From Bacteriovoracaceae bacterium UBA1511 (GTDB taxonomy: Bacteria > Bdellovibrionota > Bacteriovoracia > Bacteriovoracales > Bacteriovoracaceae): 31,161 bases of DNA. The notes beneath the pieces are model-generated. The model saw nothing but the letters and a program-made list of their open reading frames with translations. It had not been told where the DNA came from and did no database searches. Made by a program: the position numbers and the translations under genes. This document shows positions 23,170-31,161 of this stretch, piece by piece. Each line of letters starts with the position of its first letter. Within the stretch, counting starts at the first letter, position 1. Location: contig DCQT01000114.1 in the NCBI GenBank assembly GCA_002323535.1, positions 1 to 31,161 of the forward strand, read 5' to 3'.

Positions 23170-25503
23170 ATGAGATTATTTACTTTAGTTTTATTATTTT
23201 TTTCTTTTACATGTTTTTCCCAAGATGAAATGGGCGTTGGAAATGATATTCAGCAGTCTGAAAATAAAGCCGCTGAGTTTGCGAAAAGAGACAAAGTTCT
23301 TTGGAAATTTAAATTAAAACTCAGTAACCTAATCACCTCATCACCAAACGGTGTATTTAATAAAGAAGAAATAAAAGATTACATCAAAGAACTAAATGAA
23401 ATTGAGGATGATCTTGTTCGTTGGTCAAAAGAAGTAGACCTTGAGGACGGAAAGCTTAAATCTCTTGGTGTTCTCCTTGATCAAAATAAAAAAATCCAAA
23501 AAGAAATAATACAGGTTGAAAAAAAAGATCAAAAAAAGGTTAAAGAAGTTAGAAAGTTAATAAAGGAAATTGGAAAAGATGAAACAAGTGTCAGAAAGTT
23601 AATAAGGAAAATTAAAGCCCACAAAAAAAATATCTCTCTTTTTAAAGAAGATAAAAAACGATGGGAAAAATACTTATTTTCAGTCATTAAAAAAGACGTA
23701 GGTACAAGTTTATATGAATGGAGAATAAATAATTTTTTCTTTTCTCCACTAAGTGAGATGGCCAAAACTTCCGGTGAAATAGGAAAAACTCTTAGTAAAA
23801 ACTTTAACAGCTTCGACGAAAATTATTTTAAAAATAATATAGGTAAATTAGTATTTATAAGTATTGCGCTTGCATTAGCCGCAATCGGGCTTCTTTTTTT
23901 AATGGATCTTGTCCACAATAGATATAGAGGAGTCTTTTTTAAAGATACTCCTGTTATTGGAGAGATCTTTTCAAAGTTTTATCAAGATAGGATAATTCTT
24001 ATCCTTTTTGGTTATTTTTTCTTTTGGTTTCAAATTCAATTCTCATTAGTTGAGGAGGCAATTTTATTTTTTTATTTAGTTATTGTTTGGCCCTTTTCTT
24101 CTTATCTTTGGGTTCGACTTTCACCAATTATTTTGAATCTAATAAAAAAGGACGAAGAAACTAAAAGTATTAACCCCGCGTTTTTCTCTTTGTTTTTTCT
24201 AATTTATTTGGCGAATGCCGGTATTAATTTTTCGAGTGAACCGTTGTTTTTTTTATCTTCGATCTTTTCAATCTTTATAGGCCGTTATTTGGTGGAGTTA
24301 GTCTTCAAATTTATTCAGGAAAACAAAAAGAGTTGCAGCTTGGCGATAAGATTATCCTCTTACCTTGTCATTCTTTTATCATCGCTTGTTATGGTTTCTA
24401 GTGTCATAGGTCTCCTCGGCTTTCAAAAACTAGCTTTAGGAATTCAGCAAGTTTTATTTTCAAACTTTTTAAGCTTTTTTGTTGTAATTTTCATCTATCA
24501 GATGCTTATTTCTCCTCTTAAGTCTCTCGGTGAGAAAAAGGTTCTTACGATAGGCGCATTTAAATTTGGAGAGGAACTAATTTACTTCTTTAAAAGCTTG
24601 ATTAACACTGCAACTCTGTTTGTTTTTGTTCATTTAGTTTTATCTGCTTGGAGTGAGAATATTTTACTTTTCTCTTCTCTTTGGGATACCTCTATTTTTA
24701 GCGTCGGAGAATTTAATCTTACTTTGATCCAACCAGTAAAGTTAATCTTTAGTTATTATATTTTTAGGGGAGTATATTTATTGGCCTTATCCTCAATTGA
24801 CGTGTTCTGGCTAACCTATTTTGATATTTCTCCTAGGTATTCAACTAATATTAAAACGATAGTTAGTTATGGTTTCATATTAGTATTTTTGTCTGTCTCA
24901 CTAGGAATTCTAGGTTTTACCTATAAAAATATTGTTATCTTTGCTTCTGCTCTTGGTGTAGGTATCGGTTTTGGTCTTCAAAACATTGTTAACAATTTTA
25001 TAAGCGGTATCATTCTCTTATTTGAAAGGCCTATTCGGCTAGGAGATCTGGTTGAAATTAATAATGATTTTTGTCGAGTAACTCACATTGGGATACGAAG
25101 TACTGTTGTTGAATCAATTGATAATAGTAGTATTATTATTCCAAACTCTGAAATTTTGAGCAACAAACTTATTAACTGGACTTTAAACAATAATGTAATA
25201 GCAATAAACTGCTCAGTGGGTGTTGCCTATGGAACGGATACGGAGAAGGTTACGCAGGTTCTTAAAGGCGTGCTTGAAGAGGTCAATACCGTGCTGAAAT
25301 ACCCTGAAGCCAAAATATGGTTTGAGGAATTTGCTGATAGTTCTCTAAATTTTAAACTAAAATTTTGGATTAATGAGCCAATCAAGCAGTTTCAAATTAA
25401 AAGTGATGTAATGCATTTAATTAATGAAAAGCTAGCACAATCTAATATAACGATTCCATTTCCTCAAAGGGATGTTCATTTATTTGAAGAAAAGAAAATT
25501 TAA
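23170..25503 (+). CDS. Large MscS-family mechanosensitive channel
   Basis: 777 aa. Signal peptide to about residue 17 (CFS), then a periplasmic, Lys/Glu-rich coiled-coil region (about 60-185). Many membrane segments follow from about residue 225 to 590. The C-terminal MscS domain has the pore-lining helix with SALGVGIGFGLQNIVNNF (about 592-611), then the Gly-rich turn and FERPIRLGDLVEI of the beta domain, and IIPNSEILSNKLINW. The architecture matches the large MscS homologues (MscK/YnaI/MscM type), though shorter than MscK (about 1120 aa). It releases solutes when membrane tension rises after hypo-osmotic shock. No separated Shine-Dalgarno sequence: AAAGG directly touches the ATG, so the transcript is probably leaderless. 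The stop abuts that of the convergent TPR gene. Confidence 0.9.
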   Translation: MRLFTLVLLFFSFTCFSQDEMGVGNDIQQSENKAAEFAKRDKVLWKFKLKLSNLITSSPNGVFNKEEIKDYIKELNEIEDDLVRWSKEVDLEDGKLKSLGVLLDQNKKIQKEIIQVEKKDQKKVKEVRKLIKEIGKDETSVRKLIRKIKAHKKNISLFKEDKKRWEKYLFSVIKKDVGTSLYEWRINNFFFSPLSEMAKTSGEIGKTLSKNFNSFDENYFKNNIGKLVFISIALALAAIGLLFLMDLVHNRYRGVFFKDTPVIGEIFSKFYQDRIILILFGYFFFWFQIQFSLVEEAILFFYLVIVWPFSSYLWVRLSPIILNLIKKDEETKSINPAFFSLFFLIYLANAGINFSSEPLFFLSSIFSIFIGRYLVELVFKFIQENKKSCSLAIRLSSYLVILLSSLVMVSSVIGLLGFQKLALGIQQVLFSNFLSFFVVIFIYQMLISPLKSLGEKKVLTIGAFKFGEELIYFFKSLINTATLFVFVHLVLSAWSENILLFSSLWDTSIFSVGEFNLTLIQPVKLIFSYYIFRGVYLLALSSIDVFWLTYFDISPRYSTNIKTIVSYGFILVFLSVSLGILGFTYKNIVIFASALGVGIGFGLQNIVNNFISGIILLFERPIRLGDLVEINNDFCRVTHIGIRSTVVESIDNSSIIIPNSEILSNKLINWTLNNNVIAINCSVGVAYGTDTEKVTQVLKGVLEEVNTVLKYPEAKIWFEEFADSSLNFKLKFWINEPIKQFQIKSDVMHLINEKLAQSNITIPFPQRDVHLFEEKKI

Positions 25504-27465
25504 CTAGTTTTGATTTAATTCTACTTCGAAAGATAAAATGTGTTGATCATATGTTAGTGCTTCAGATTTACTTTGATTATTTGTATAATAGTACTGAAGA
25601 GCTATCTCAAAATATTTATTGAATGTTCTTCTCCATTCTACTTCAGGAGAGATCATTAATTCTGTTCCTCTTATATCTGATTGATCAAGTGTATCCGTCG
25701 CGAGTATTGTTAAGCCAGCTTGAATATCACCTTTGTAAATTAACTCAGGAGCTATGTAATCTGCTCTAAGCATGTAAGAATTTGCGTTATTTACAGAGTC
25801 TTCAACTGAGGTCATATCCATATTGGCAATCAATGAGACAGTATGTTTTTTTGGCAGATTAATAAATTGGTTAAGAAAGAGGGTAGTTGTTGTTGAGTCA
25901 AGAGAGGAATCAAAAAAAGAACGCGTGTCATATCTAAATTTAAATATCGTTCTTCCAAAATCAAAAAACTTGTAAAAATCACCAATGTTATATTTTATCG
26001 ACTTACTAAAATACTTATATGTCCCGTCACTATCGAGGTTTCTTTTTGTATATGACGTCTCTAAGTCAAATGTGAAGTTTGTCTTTTGTCCAAACCATTC
26101 GTGAGCAAAACTGTTCCTAAAAGCTGGAGATATTGTGTATTGATTATTCGTAGAGATATTTGGAATATTTTTTTCGAAATTGTATTGATGATTCAGTCTA
26201 AATTCAGGTGTATGAATAAACCCTTTTTTTGAGGAAAATAAATGTTTATATAGAAACTGAGACCTGGATACAAAAGAGTCTCTGAAGTCACTTAGATCCT
26301 CGTTTTCGCCTGATGCGTTTGTATCATATTGAAAGTTTTGATTGTACCTGAGATAGTAGCCCATGTTTCCTATTTTGAAAGGAATTATACTTGGGACTCG
26401 GTACTCTGATTGAATTCTTTCAAGAATCCTCTCAATAGTACTCGCATTCTTTGTATCACTATTTTCTTGTAGTGATTGCTTTAATGGTGTTGCCACATCT
26501 CTTGTTACAAATAAATTGACCAGTCTATTAATTGGGTTTTTCTTGGCGATTATCTCGTTAACCTTTGCAAGTCTTATGATAAGAGCTTGCTTAGTTTCTA
26601 TATCTATTCCCGCTAATTCAATCGCTGCTTCGTAATGTTTTTTTGCTTCCTCATACTGTTTTTGATTTTCTTTTATCCACCCAAGGTAATATTTGGACCG
26701 GTAGAGCCGAGTGCTGTGATTAAAGCTTTTCGTGAAGTTTTTGTAAGCTTCATCAAGTTTATTTTGAGTAAAGAGTACTTTGCCCAGCTGGAAGTATACG
26801 TCTTTAGTTTTTACTTTATATTTCAACGCATTTTTGAAGTGTTTTTCGGCCTGTTCGTAGTCTTGAAACTTTACGGCGCTCATTCCACTAATAAAATATG
26901 CCATTGCTCTGTGGGAAGGGTATGGGAAAAGTGCTTTCGCCTCCTCAAGGACTCCATAATAGTCACCGACCACATAGAGTTTTGAGACTTTATCCCAGAT
27001 AGCTTTTCTTTTTGATAACTCTTTTTCTCTTTTTTGAGTGTCCAGTCGGTCAAGGCTTTGGTCTTTTGCTATAACGTTTTGCTCTTTTACTTTTTTGAGA
27101 ACTTTGTCCCAGTTTTTTTCTCTGAACTCTTTATTTTTTACTGCGTAAGTTTTTTCATCTCTTGTAATCTCAATTTTATAATCAGATGGATAAAAAAGTT
27201 CAATTTGATCCTTACTGTTGGTTTTTATTATATTTTTGAAATTTTGAAGATCTTTTTTAGAGATTTCTTGTATATCTTTTAGCACTCCATCTTCTATTTC
27301 TACTTTTGCATAATAGTAACCCGAACTTTTAGATTGTTTCGTTACTCCATTAATTTTTGCGATAAAAGTTTCAGTTTTTCCTGCGGAGGTGACGAAAGAC
27401 GGCAGTACAACGGCAATGGTAATTGCAGATAGTTTTGACACTTTTTTAGTAAAATCTTTCTTCAA
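25504..27465 (-). CDS. Exported TPR protein with C-terminal beta-barrel-like domain
   Basis: 653 aa from a TTG start preceded by AGGGAAG; no in-frame ATG gives a signal peptide. Signal peptide to about residue 27 (VTSA). Residues 28-160 are a charged domain of unknown type. Tetratricopeptide repeats cover about 160-290, including AMAYFISGMSAVKFQDYEQAEKH-like units and YKNFTKSFNHSTRLYRSKYYLGW. From about 365 the sequence becomes a series of alternating, Tyr/Phe/Asn-rich strands ending with FEVELNQN, very probably an outer-membrane beta-barrel of roughly 14 strands. TPR plus barrel is the layout of PgaA, BcsC and Slam exporters, but the similarity I can see is architectural only. It is 23 nt downstream of the FecR gene, and the two form an operon. 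Confidence 0.78.
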   Translation of the reverse strand: MKKDFTKKVSKLSAITIAVVLPSFVTSAGKTETFIAKINGVTKQSKSSGYYYAKVEIEDGVLKDIQEISKKDLQNFKNIIKTNSKDQIELFYPSDYKIEITRDEKTYAVKNKEFREKNWDKVLKKVKEQNVIAKDQSLDRLDTQKREKELSKRKAIWDKVSKLYVVGDYYGVLEEAKALFPYPSHRAMAYFISGMSAVKFQDYEQAEKHFKNALKYKVKTKDVYFQLGKVLFTQNKLDEAYKNFTKSFNHSTRLYRSKYYLGWIKENQKQYEEAKKHYEAAIELAGIDIETKQALIIRLAKVNEIIAKKNPINRLVNLFVTRDVATPLKQSLQENSDTKNASTIERILERIQSEYRVPSIIPFKIGNMGYYLRYNQNFQYDTNASGENEDLSDFRDSFVSRSQFLYKHLFSSKKGFIHTPEFRLNHQYNFEKNIPNISTNNQYTISPAFRNSFAHEWFGQKTNFTFDLETSYTKRNLDSDGTYKYFSKSIKYNIGDFYKFFDFGRTIFKFRYDTRSFFDSSLDSTTTTLFLNQFINLPKKHTVSLIANMDMTSVEDSVNNANSYMLRADYIAPELIYKGDIQAGLTILATDTLDQSDIRGTELMISPEVEWRRTFNKYFEIALQYYYTNNQSKSEALTYDQHILSFEVELNQN

Positions 27466-27488
27466 TTTTCTTCCCTGAAAACTGTTAG

Positions 27489-28955
27489 TTATTTTCTAAT
27501 GATGATATTAAATCGCACTGCTGTTTTTGTGATTGTGTCAGTTGTAGTTGGGCTAACACTATTAAAGGTGTCACATATTTTTCTATTTGGGCAATCGTTT
27601 TCAACATTGATTACATTATCTCCCAGGTCGCTATCATTTTGCAGACCGGTAGAATTTTCAGCTACTTGGGCATTTGAGCTGGGGGCGTTTTCATTAGAGC
27701 TAGTTGAAGAAGAGGTTGACTGCTCATTGAGTGAATCGCTTGTGTTATCGCTCGTTGTATTTACCTGAGCGTTTTGGCTTTCTATTGTTTCACTATCGTT
27801 AAAGTCCAAGGAGCTGAGGTCCATTTCCTCGATGTTTGGGACCTGTGGCGGAGTCATTTGGGGCCCACTTGATGCAACTTCAACGCCTGTGGAACTCGCA
27901 GGCGACCTGTTTTCACTTTGAGAGCTATTATCCTCTACAAAAACCCCGTAATCATCTAACTTGTAACCGGCGGGAGGTTGATAGGTACCATCAGCGCTTA
28001 CAGTTCCTAAGTTGGTTGTGGGTGTCCTCATTCCTGTTACTGGATCAACTGAATCTGTTGGAGATGGGTTGATGATTGTACCGGTAGTGAAGTCAACAAT
28101 TGCACCGGCTATTGGAGTTGAGGTGTTATCACCAACACTCGCAGGGATTACATTAGAATTGCTACCTTGTGCATCTGACACTAAGTCAGGACTTATCGCC
28201 ATCACTACAACTATGTCCTCGTTTTGCGGCATTAATCCCGGTAACTCTGTCGGCCTTAAGTTTTTTAGTTGTCTTTGATTAGAAGCAAAGTTTGGTAGTG
28301 GGTTTCTTCTCAGAGCAAAATATTGAACAGTGTTCATTTTTTGTGGTTTACTGACTTTAAAAGTACCTTTGTCCATCTTTATTGAACTGAAATATTGCTT
28401 GGGAAGAAGTATTAGATTTGGATTTTTCTTCTCATTCATTTTCTTTTGAAGACCTGCAACACTAACTTTTTTATCACTTATGGGAGAGATCACAACGAGA
28501 CCTGTTAAACCACCGGTGGTGAAGGATTTACTTACAGGGTTGTAAGTGATGATAGTCTCTGTTCCTCTTACCCCAAGAGCGGCCATATTTGCTTTGATAA
28601 ATAGTTTGTTTCCTTTTTTAACTTTATCTGGTTTAACTTTTGAGCGGAGCTGGCCTTTTAGAATATTAATTAAGCCGGGTTTACCTTTTGCGCTCACCTC
28701 TTGAACTTCAATTGAACTTGATGGCCCAAGAGTCAACTTTGTATCATCAGACATTTTTATAACGACAAAGCTTTTTTCTTTTGATGTTAAAACAGCTCCG
28801 GGGGGTACTTTTGCACCTTTTTTTAGTTTTTTGGTTTTTCCATCAATAGTTACTTCTACTGTCCCTCGAAGCTTTACGGTGATGGCGTAGGTCTCGCTTT
28901 GAGAAAAACCGTTTAGAGAAAAAATAAGAATAAATATCGTTATTATTAATTTCAT
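27489..28955 (-). CDS. FecR-domain exported protein with long low-complexity tail
   Basis: 488 aa. Signal peptide to about residue 18 (NGFS). Residues 25-165 form a FecR domain: KLKKGAKVPPGAVLTSKEKSF, MSDDTKLTLGPSSSIEV, LKGQLRSKV and the hallmark ALGVRGTET. Such domains in exported proteins without a sigma factor are common in surface or periplasmic proteins and probably bind ligands or partners. Residues about 240-450 are rich in Pro, Ser, Thr, Asn and Gln, a disordered linker, and the last 40 residues hold two cysteines (DCPNRKIC) that could close a disulfide. No anti-sigma membrane segment or iron receptor is nearby, so it is not a FecIRA regulator. First gene of the operon with the TPR-barrel protein. 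Confidence 0.85.
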   Translation of the reverse strand: MKLIITIFILIFSLNGFSQSETYAITVKLRGTVEVTIDGKTKKLKKGAKVPPGAVLTSKEKSFVVIKMSDDTKLTLGPSSSIEVQEVSAKGKPGLINILKGQLRSKVKPDKVKKGNKLFIKANMAALGVRGTETIITYNPVSKSFTTGGLTGLVVISPISDKKVSVAGLQKKMNEKKNPNLILLPKQYFSSIKMDKGTFKVSKPQKMNTVQYFALRRNPLPNFASNQRQLKNLRPTELPGLMPQNEDIVVVMAISPDLVSDAQGSNSNVIPASVGDNTSTPIAGAIVDFTTGTIINPSPTDSVDPVTGMRTPTTNLGTVSADGTYQPPAGYKLDDYGVFVEDNSSQSENRSPASSTGVEVASSGPQMTPPQVPNIEEMDLSSLDFNDSETIESQNAQVNTTSDNTSDSLNEQSTSSSTSSNENAPSSNAQVAENSTGLQNDSDLGDNVINVENDCPNRKICDTFNSVSPTTTDTITKTAVRFNIIIRK

Positions 28956-29014
28956 CTTTTTTATCCTATAACCAAATAATGGGAACTCTGTTTTTAATTG
29001 TGATTTCAGTAGCT

Positions 29015-29040
29015 TAAAAAAAACAGTAAGGGTCTCCCTT
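29015..29040 (-). terminator. Weak terminator-like hairpin upstream of the FecR gene
   Basis: On the minus strand AAGGG-AGA-CCCTT (29040-29028) is followed four bases later by eight T. If active it would stop antisense transcription coming from the amidohydrolase gene before it enters the FecR operon. The stem is short, so confidence is low. The rest of the 227-bp divergent gap holds a small hairpin (ATCGCC/GGCGGT, 29091-29106); no promoter there is convincing. Confidence 0.25.
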
Positions 29041-29182
29041 TAAGTAAGTGCCAATAATACCTCTCAGTGTAACATTTTTTCATGCTCAGGATCGCCTCTA
29101 GGCGGTTTCTACCGTTGGATTTGTAAATATTGATTATTGTCGGTATCACCGTTCTAGTTCTTTTAACCAAATGGTGGAAGTT

Positions 29183-31161
29183 ATGAACTTGCTTACAATA
29201 ATGAAAGCACTTTTTCTGATAGTCTGTTCCTTTTCTGCACAATCAGAGACACTTGTTGGGATGGTTCCCGGTATTTATTTAGGGAAAAATAAAAATAAAT
29301 TTTATTTATCTAGTCTTGAAATCAACGCGGACGGAGTTATTTCTGAAGTTAAAAGTCTTAATGGAGATAATATACCTGACAATTCAACCAAACTGAAAAA
29401 CCCTAATGGTGATTGGCTAGGCATTTATCCTGGCCTGATTGACCTACATGGGCATCCAAAACAAAACGTACTTCCATTATGGGGGCATGCTCATGGTCAA
29501 TTTGGAAATAGGCACGAGTGGAGAGAATGGTCTCAGTATCAAAAAGATGTAAGTGGTAATATGAATCCCTGGAGTGGTGATTTTTATATGCTCGCTCATT
29601 GCTCTGCATTTAGATGGGCCGAACTTCAGGCAATGGTGCTGGGTACAGTATATAACCAAGGCTGGAGTTTTTGTGAGGATGAATTCTCTATCTTTAATGT
29701 AGAAAGGGGCGATGGTTTCATTGAGTCTCAAACAAACTTAAAAGGTGAGTTTGTTATGCCTCAAGCAAAAGTTTCTGCCCCAACAGATTTGATTTTTCCT
29801 AAAGAGTTCACATTCGCTTGGGATTTAATCAAACCAATTAAGGATAAACATAATTTAAATTTTCCCGAAGCTCTAGGGGAATACTTGAAGTTAAATTGTT
29901 TAGATTTTTACAATCAATTATCGTTGCTCTCTGAAAGTTTTGACTCTTCTTTGAGAGAAGAACTCCTTCAACTAAATTCTGATACATTTGATGGTTTTGT
30001 GAAAAAAAATCGCTTGAAGGACTCTTCTTTACTTCCAAAATTATATAAGCCGTTAGTACTAAGCTATATCAAAGATAATATTGATGGCTGCAAAATTGAA
30101 AGCCCTCATTCTAAATTCAAAAGATTTATGACAAGGATACTTCCTCTGATAGCAGGAAAGTATGCTCATTTGAAGAGTTCTGAAAAAGGTGTTGTACTTG
30201 CTCATCTCGCAGAGGGGAGGTCCAATGACCCCTACAATAAAATTGAAATTGATTTATTAAGGCTTGTGGATCTTGATCAAGAAGGGATGAACCTTGTTCA
30301 TGCAAATGGATTAGATGATGAGGATATTAGAATGCTTGGCATAAAGGGTATGGGAGTTATCTGGTCTCCATTTTCCAACCTACTTTTATACAACGAAACC
30401 TTGAATATTAAAAAATTGTTCGAATCTAATGTACTCGTTGCCTTGGGGTCTGACTGGACACCTACTGGAAGTAAGTCTCTATTAGAAGAAGTAAAAATAG
30501 CTAAAAAATTTCTTATAAAAAATAATACTTTCAGATCTATAGGGGGAGATGAGTTTTTGTATCACTCCATGATTACTAATCCTGCTAAAATGCTCAAACG
30601 ACTTGAGACTGATCCTGATGATGGTGTTAATGGAATTGGTTCGATAGCTCGTGGTGCCGTGGCATCCCTAACCATAACTTCAATTAAGAATTCAAACCCG
30701 TTTAGTAACCTTGTCGATAGTGATGCTGACGATATCGAACTGGTCATGGCGCAAGGTCGGAAAATTTACGGATCCTCTCATTTAATGAAAAATGAAGCTA
30801 AACTTGAAAAGTTACCTGTATATTTCTTTTCTGACGTGGATAGTAATTATTTCTCTCAAGTCAAAAGCAAACCTATTGCCGAACTTTTAAAAACTGATGA
30901 GGTTAAAAGCTTGCAAGGAAGAAATGAATGTTTATTTTCTGATAAGTTTTTTTCGGTGCCTGATGAAAAGGTGAAGGCAGTCAGAGAGATTGAGGAAAAT
31001 TTTGGTGTTGACTTAAATTCACCGGAGAAAATTCAGAAAGTATTGGGAGTAATGCTCCTATCAAAAACTAAAAATATTAATGAAGAAAAGCATGATGATG
31101 TCATAGGGTATTTCCCATCCTTATTCACCTGTAATGATAAAAATTTAAATTCAAGAATAAC
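29183..31161 (+). CDS. Exported amidohydrolase-superfamily metal-dependent hydrolase, 3' end outside window
   Basis: At least 659 aa, frame open to the window edge. I chose the ATG at 29183 because GGTGG precedes it by 5 nt; ATGs at 29171 and 29201 are alternatives. A signal peptide follows (hydrophobic stretch to CSFSA, about residue 20), so it is periplasmic or surface-located. The metal site of the imidazolonepropionase/chlorohydrolase-type amidohydrolases is visible: PGLIDLHGHP (His89, His91), LAHLAEG (His341), VHANG (His373) and GSDWTP (Asp424). The C-terminal small beta domain has IELVMAQGRKIYG. A large insertion between about 110 and 330 with several Trp and Cys, and a tail past residue 560, are beyond the usual 400-450-residue core. 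Substrate unknown; probably hydrolysis of a C-N or C-Cl-type bond in the cell envelope. Confidence 0.85.
   Translation, partial: MNLLTIMKALFLIVCSFSAQSETLVGMVPGIYLGKNKNKFYLSSLEINADGVISEVKSLNGDNIPDNSTKLKNPNGDWLGIYPGLIDLHGHPKQNVLPLWGHAHGQFGNRHEWREWSQYQKDVSGNMNPWSGDFYMLAHCSAFRWAELQAMVLGTVYNQGWSFCEDEFSIFNVERGDGFIESQTNLKGEFVMPQAKVSAPTDLIFPKEFTFAWDLIKPIKDKHNLNFPEALGEYLKLNCLDFYNQLSLLSESFDSSLREELLQLNSDTFDGFVKKNRLKDSSLLPKLYKPLVLSYIKDNIDGCKIESPHSKFKRFMTRILPLIAGKYAHLKSSEKGVVLAHLAEGRSNDPYNKIEIDLLRLVDLDQEGMNLVHANGLDDEDIRMLGIKGMGVIWSPFSNLLLYNETLNIKKLFESNVLVALGSDWTPTGSKSLLEEVKIAKKFLIKNNTFRSIGGDEFLYHSMITNPAKMLKRLETDPDDGVNGIGSIARGAVASLTITSIKNSNPFSNLVDSDADDIELVMAQGRKIYGSSHLMKNEAKLEKLPVYFFSDVDSNYFSQVKSKPIAELLKTDEVKSLQGRNECLFSDKFFSVPDEKVKAVREIEENFGVDLNSPEKIQKVLGVMLLSKTKNINEEKHDDVIGYFPSLFTCNDKNLNSRI

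Noticed and set aside
29006..29242. 78-codon minus-strand frame across the FecR-amidohydrolase gap
   Set aside because: It overlaps the start of the amidohydrolase gene, has no ribosome-binding site I trust, and its composition is not protein-like.
1..31161. Mobile elements, CRISPR arrays, tRNA or rRNA genes
   Set aside because: No repeated spacer pattern, transposase or integrase motif, terminal inverted repeats, cloverleaf or rRNA-like sequence was seen on reading both strands.

Overview
The window is AT-rich (roughly one third G+C by eye), diderm bacterial chromosome, densely packed with genes on both strands. Many products carry Sec signal peptides, a lipobox or a beta-barrel-like C terminus. 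Together with a fused alpha/beta E1 dehydrogenase, FecR-domain and TPR-barrel proteins and a three-subunit transhydrogenase, this looks most like a member of the Bdellovibrionota, perhaps a Bacteriovorax/Halobacteriovorax-like bacterium. That placement is inference from gene content; no rRNA or tRNA gene is present to anchor it.

Layout. (1) 1-3452: the 3' part of a large Cys-rich probable exported protein, convergent with a small exported Cys-rich protein. (2) 3521-7276: an overlapping tesA-ybbA-ybbP operon (SGNH esterase, ABC ATPase, FtsX-type permease). (3) 7242-10173, minus strand: a fused alpha-keto-acid dehydrogenase E1, then a 70-aa unknown protein, a thioredoxin-fold [2Fe-2S] ferredoxin and a PQ-loop/SemiSWEET-like membrane protein, with notable RNA hairpins between the genes. 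(4) 10421-15186: a complete TonB uptake operon (ExbB, ExbD, TonB, TonB-dependent receptor, lipoprotein), closed by a clear intrinsic terminator. (5) 15236-17023: a probable outer-membrane protein, convergent with a family 2 glycosyltransferase. (6) 17086-20926: a cyclic-nucleotide-binding-domain protein co-oriented with pntAA-pntAB-pntB. (7) 20919-23129: a xylose-isomerase-like TIM-barrel protein, divergent from a metallo-beta-lactamase hydrolase, followed by a NadR-like P-loop kinase/ATPase. (8) 23170-25503: a large MscS-family channel, convergent with (9) 25504-28955, a FecR-domain exported protein plus a TPR/beta-barrel protein. (10) 29183-end: the 5' part of an exported amidohydrolase.

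Two genome-level patterns stand out. Four genes (tesA, the 15236 membrane protein, the TIM-barrel gene and mscS) lack a properly spaced Shine-Dalgarno sequence and have a TATAAT-like box ending 6-7 nt before the ATG, which points to leaderless transcripts. All five convergent gene pairs overlap or abut, leaving no room for terminators between them. No CRISPR array, insertion sequence, integrase, tRNA or rRNA was seen. The longest gaps between genes are about 247 bp (10174-10420) and 227 bp (28956-29182), and each is described below.
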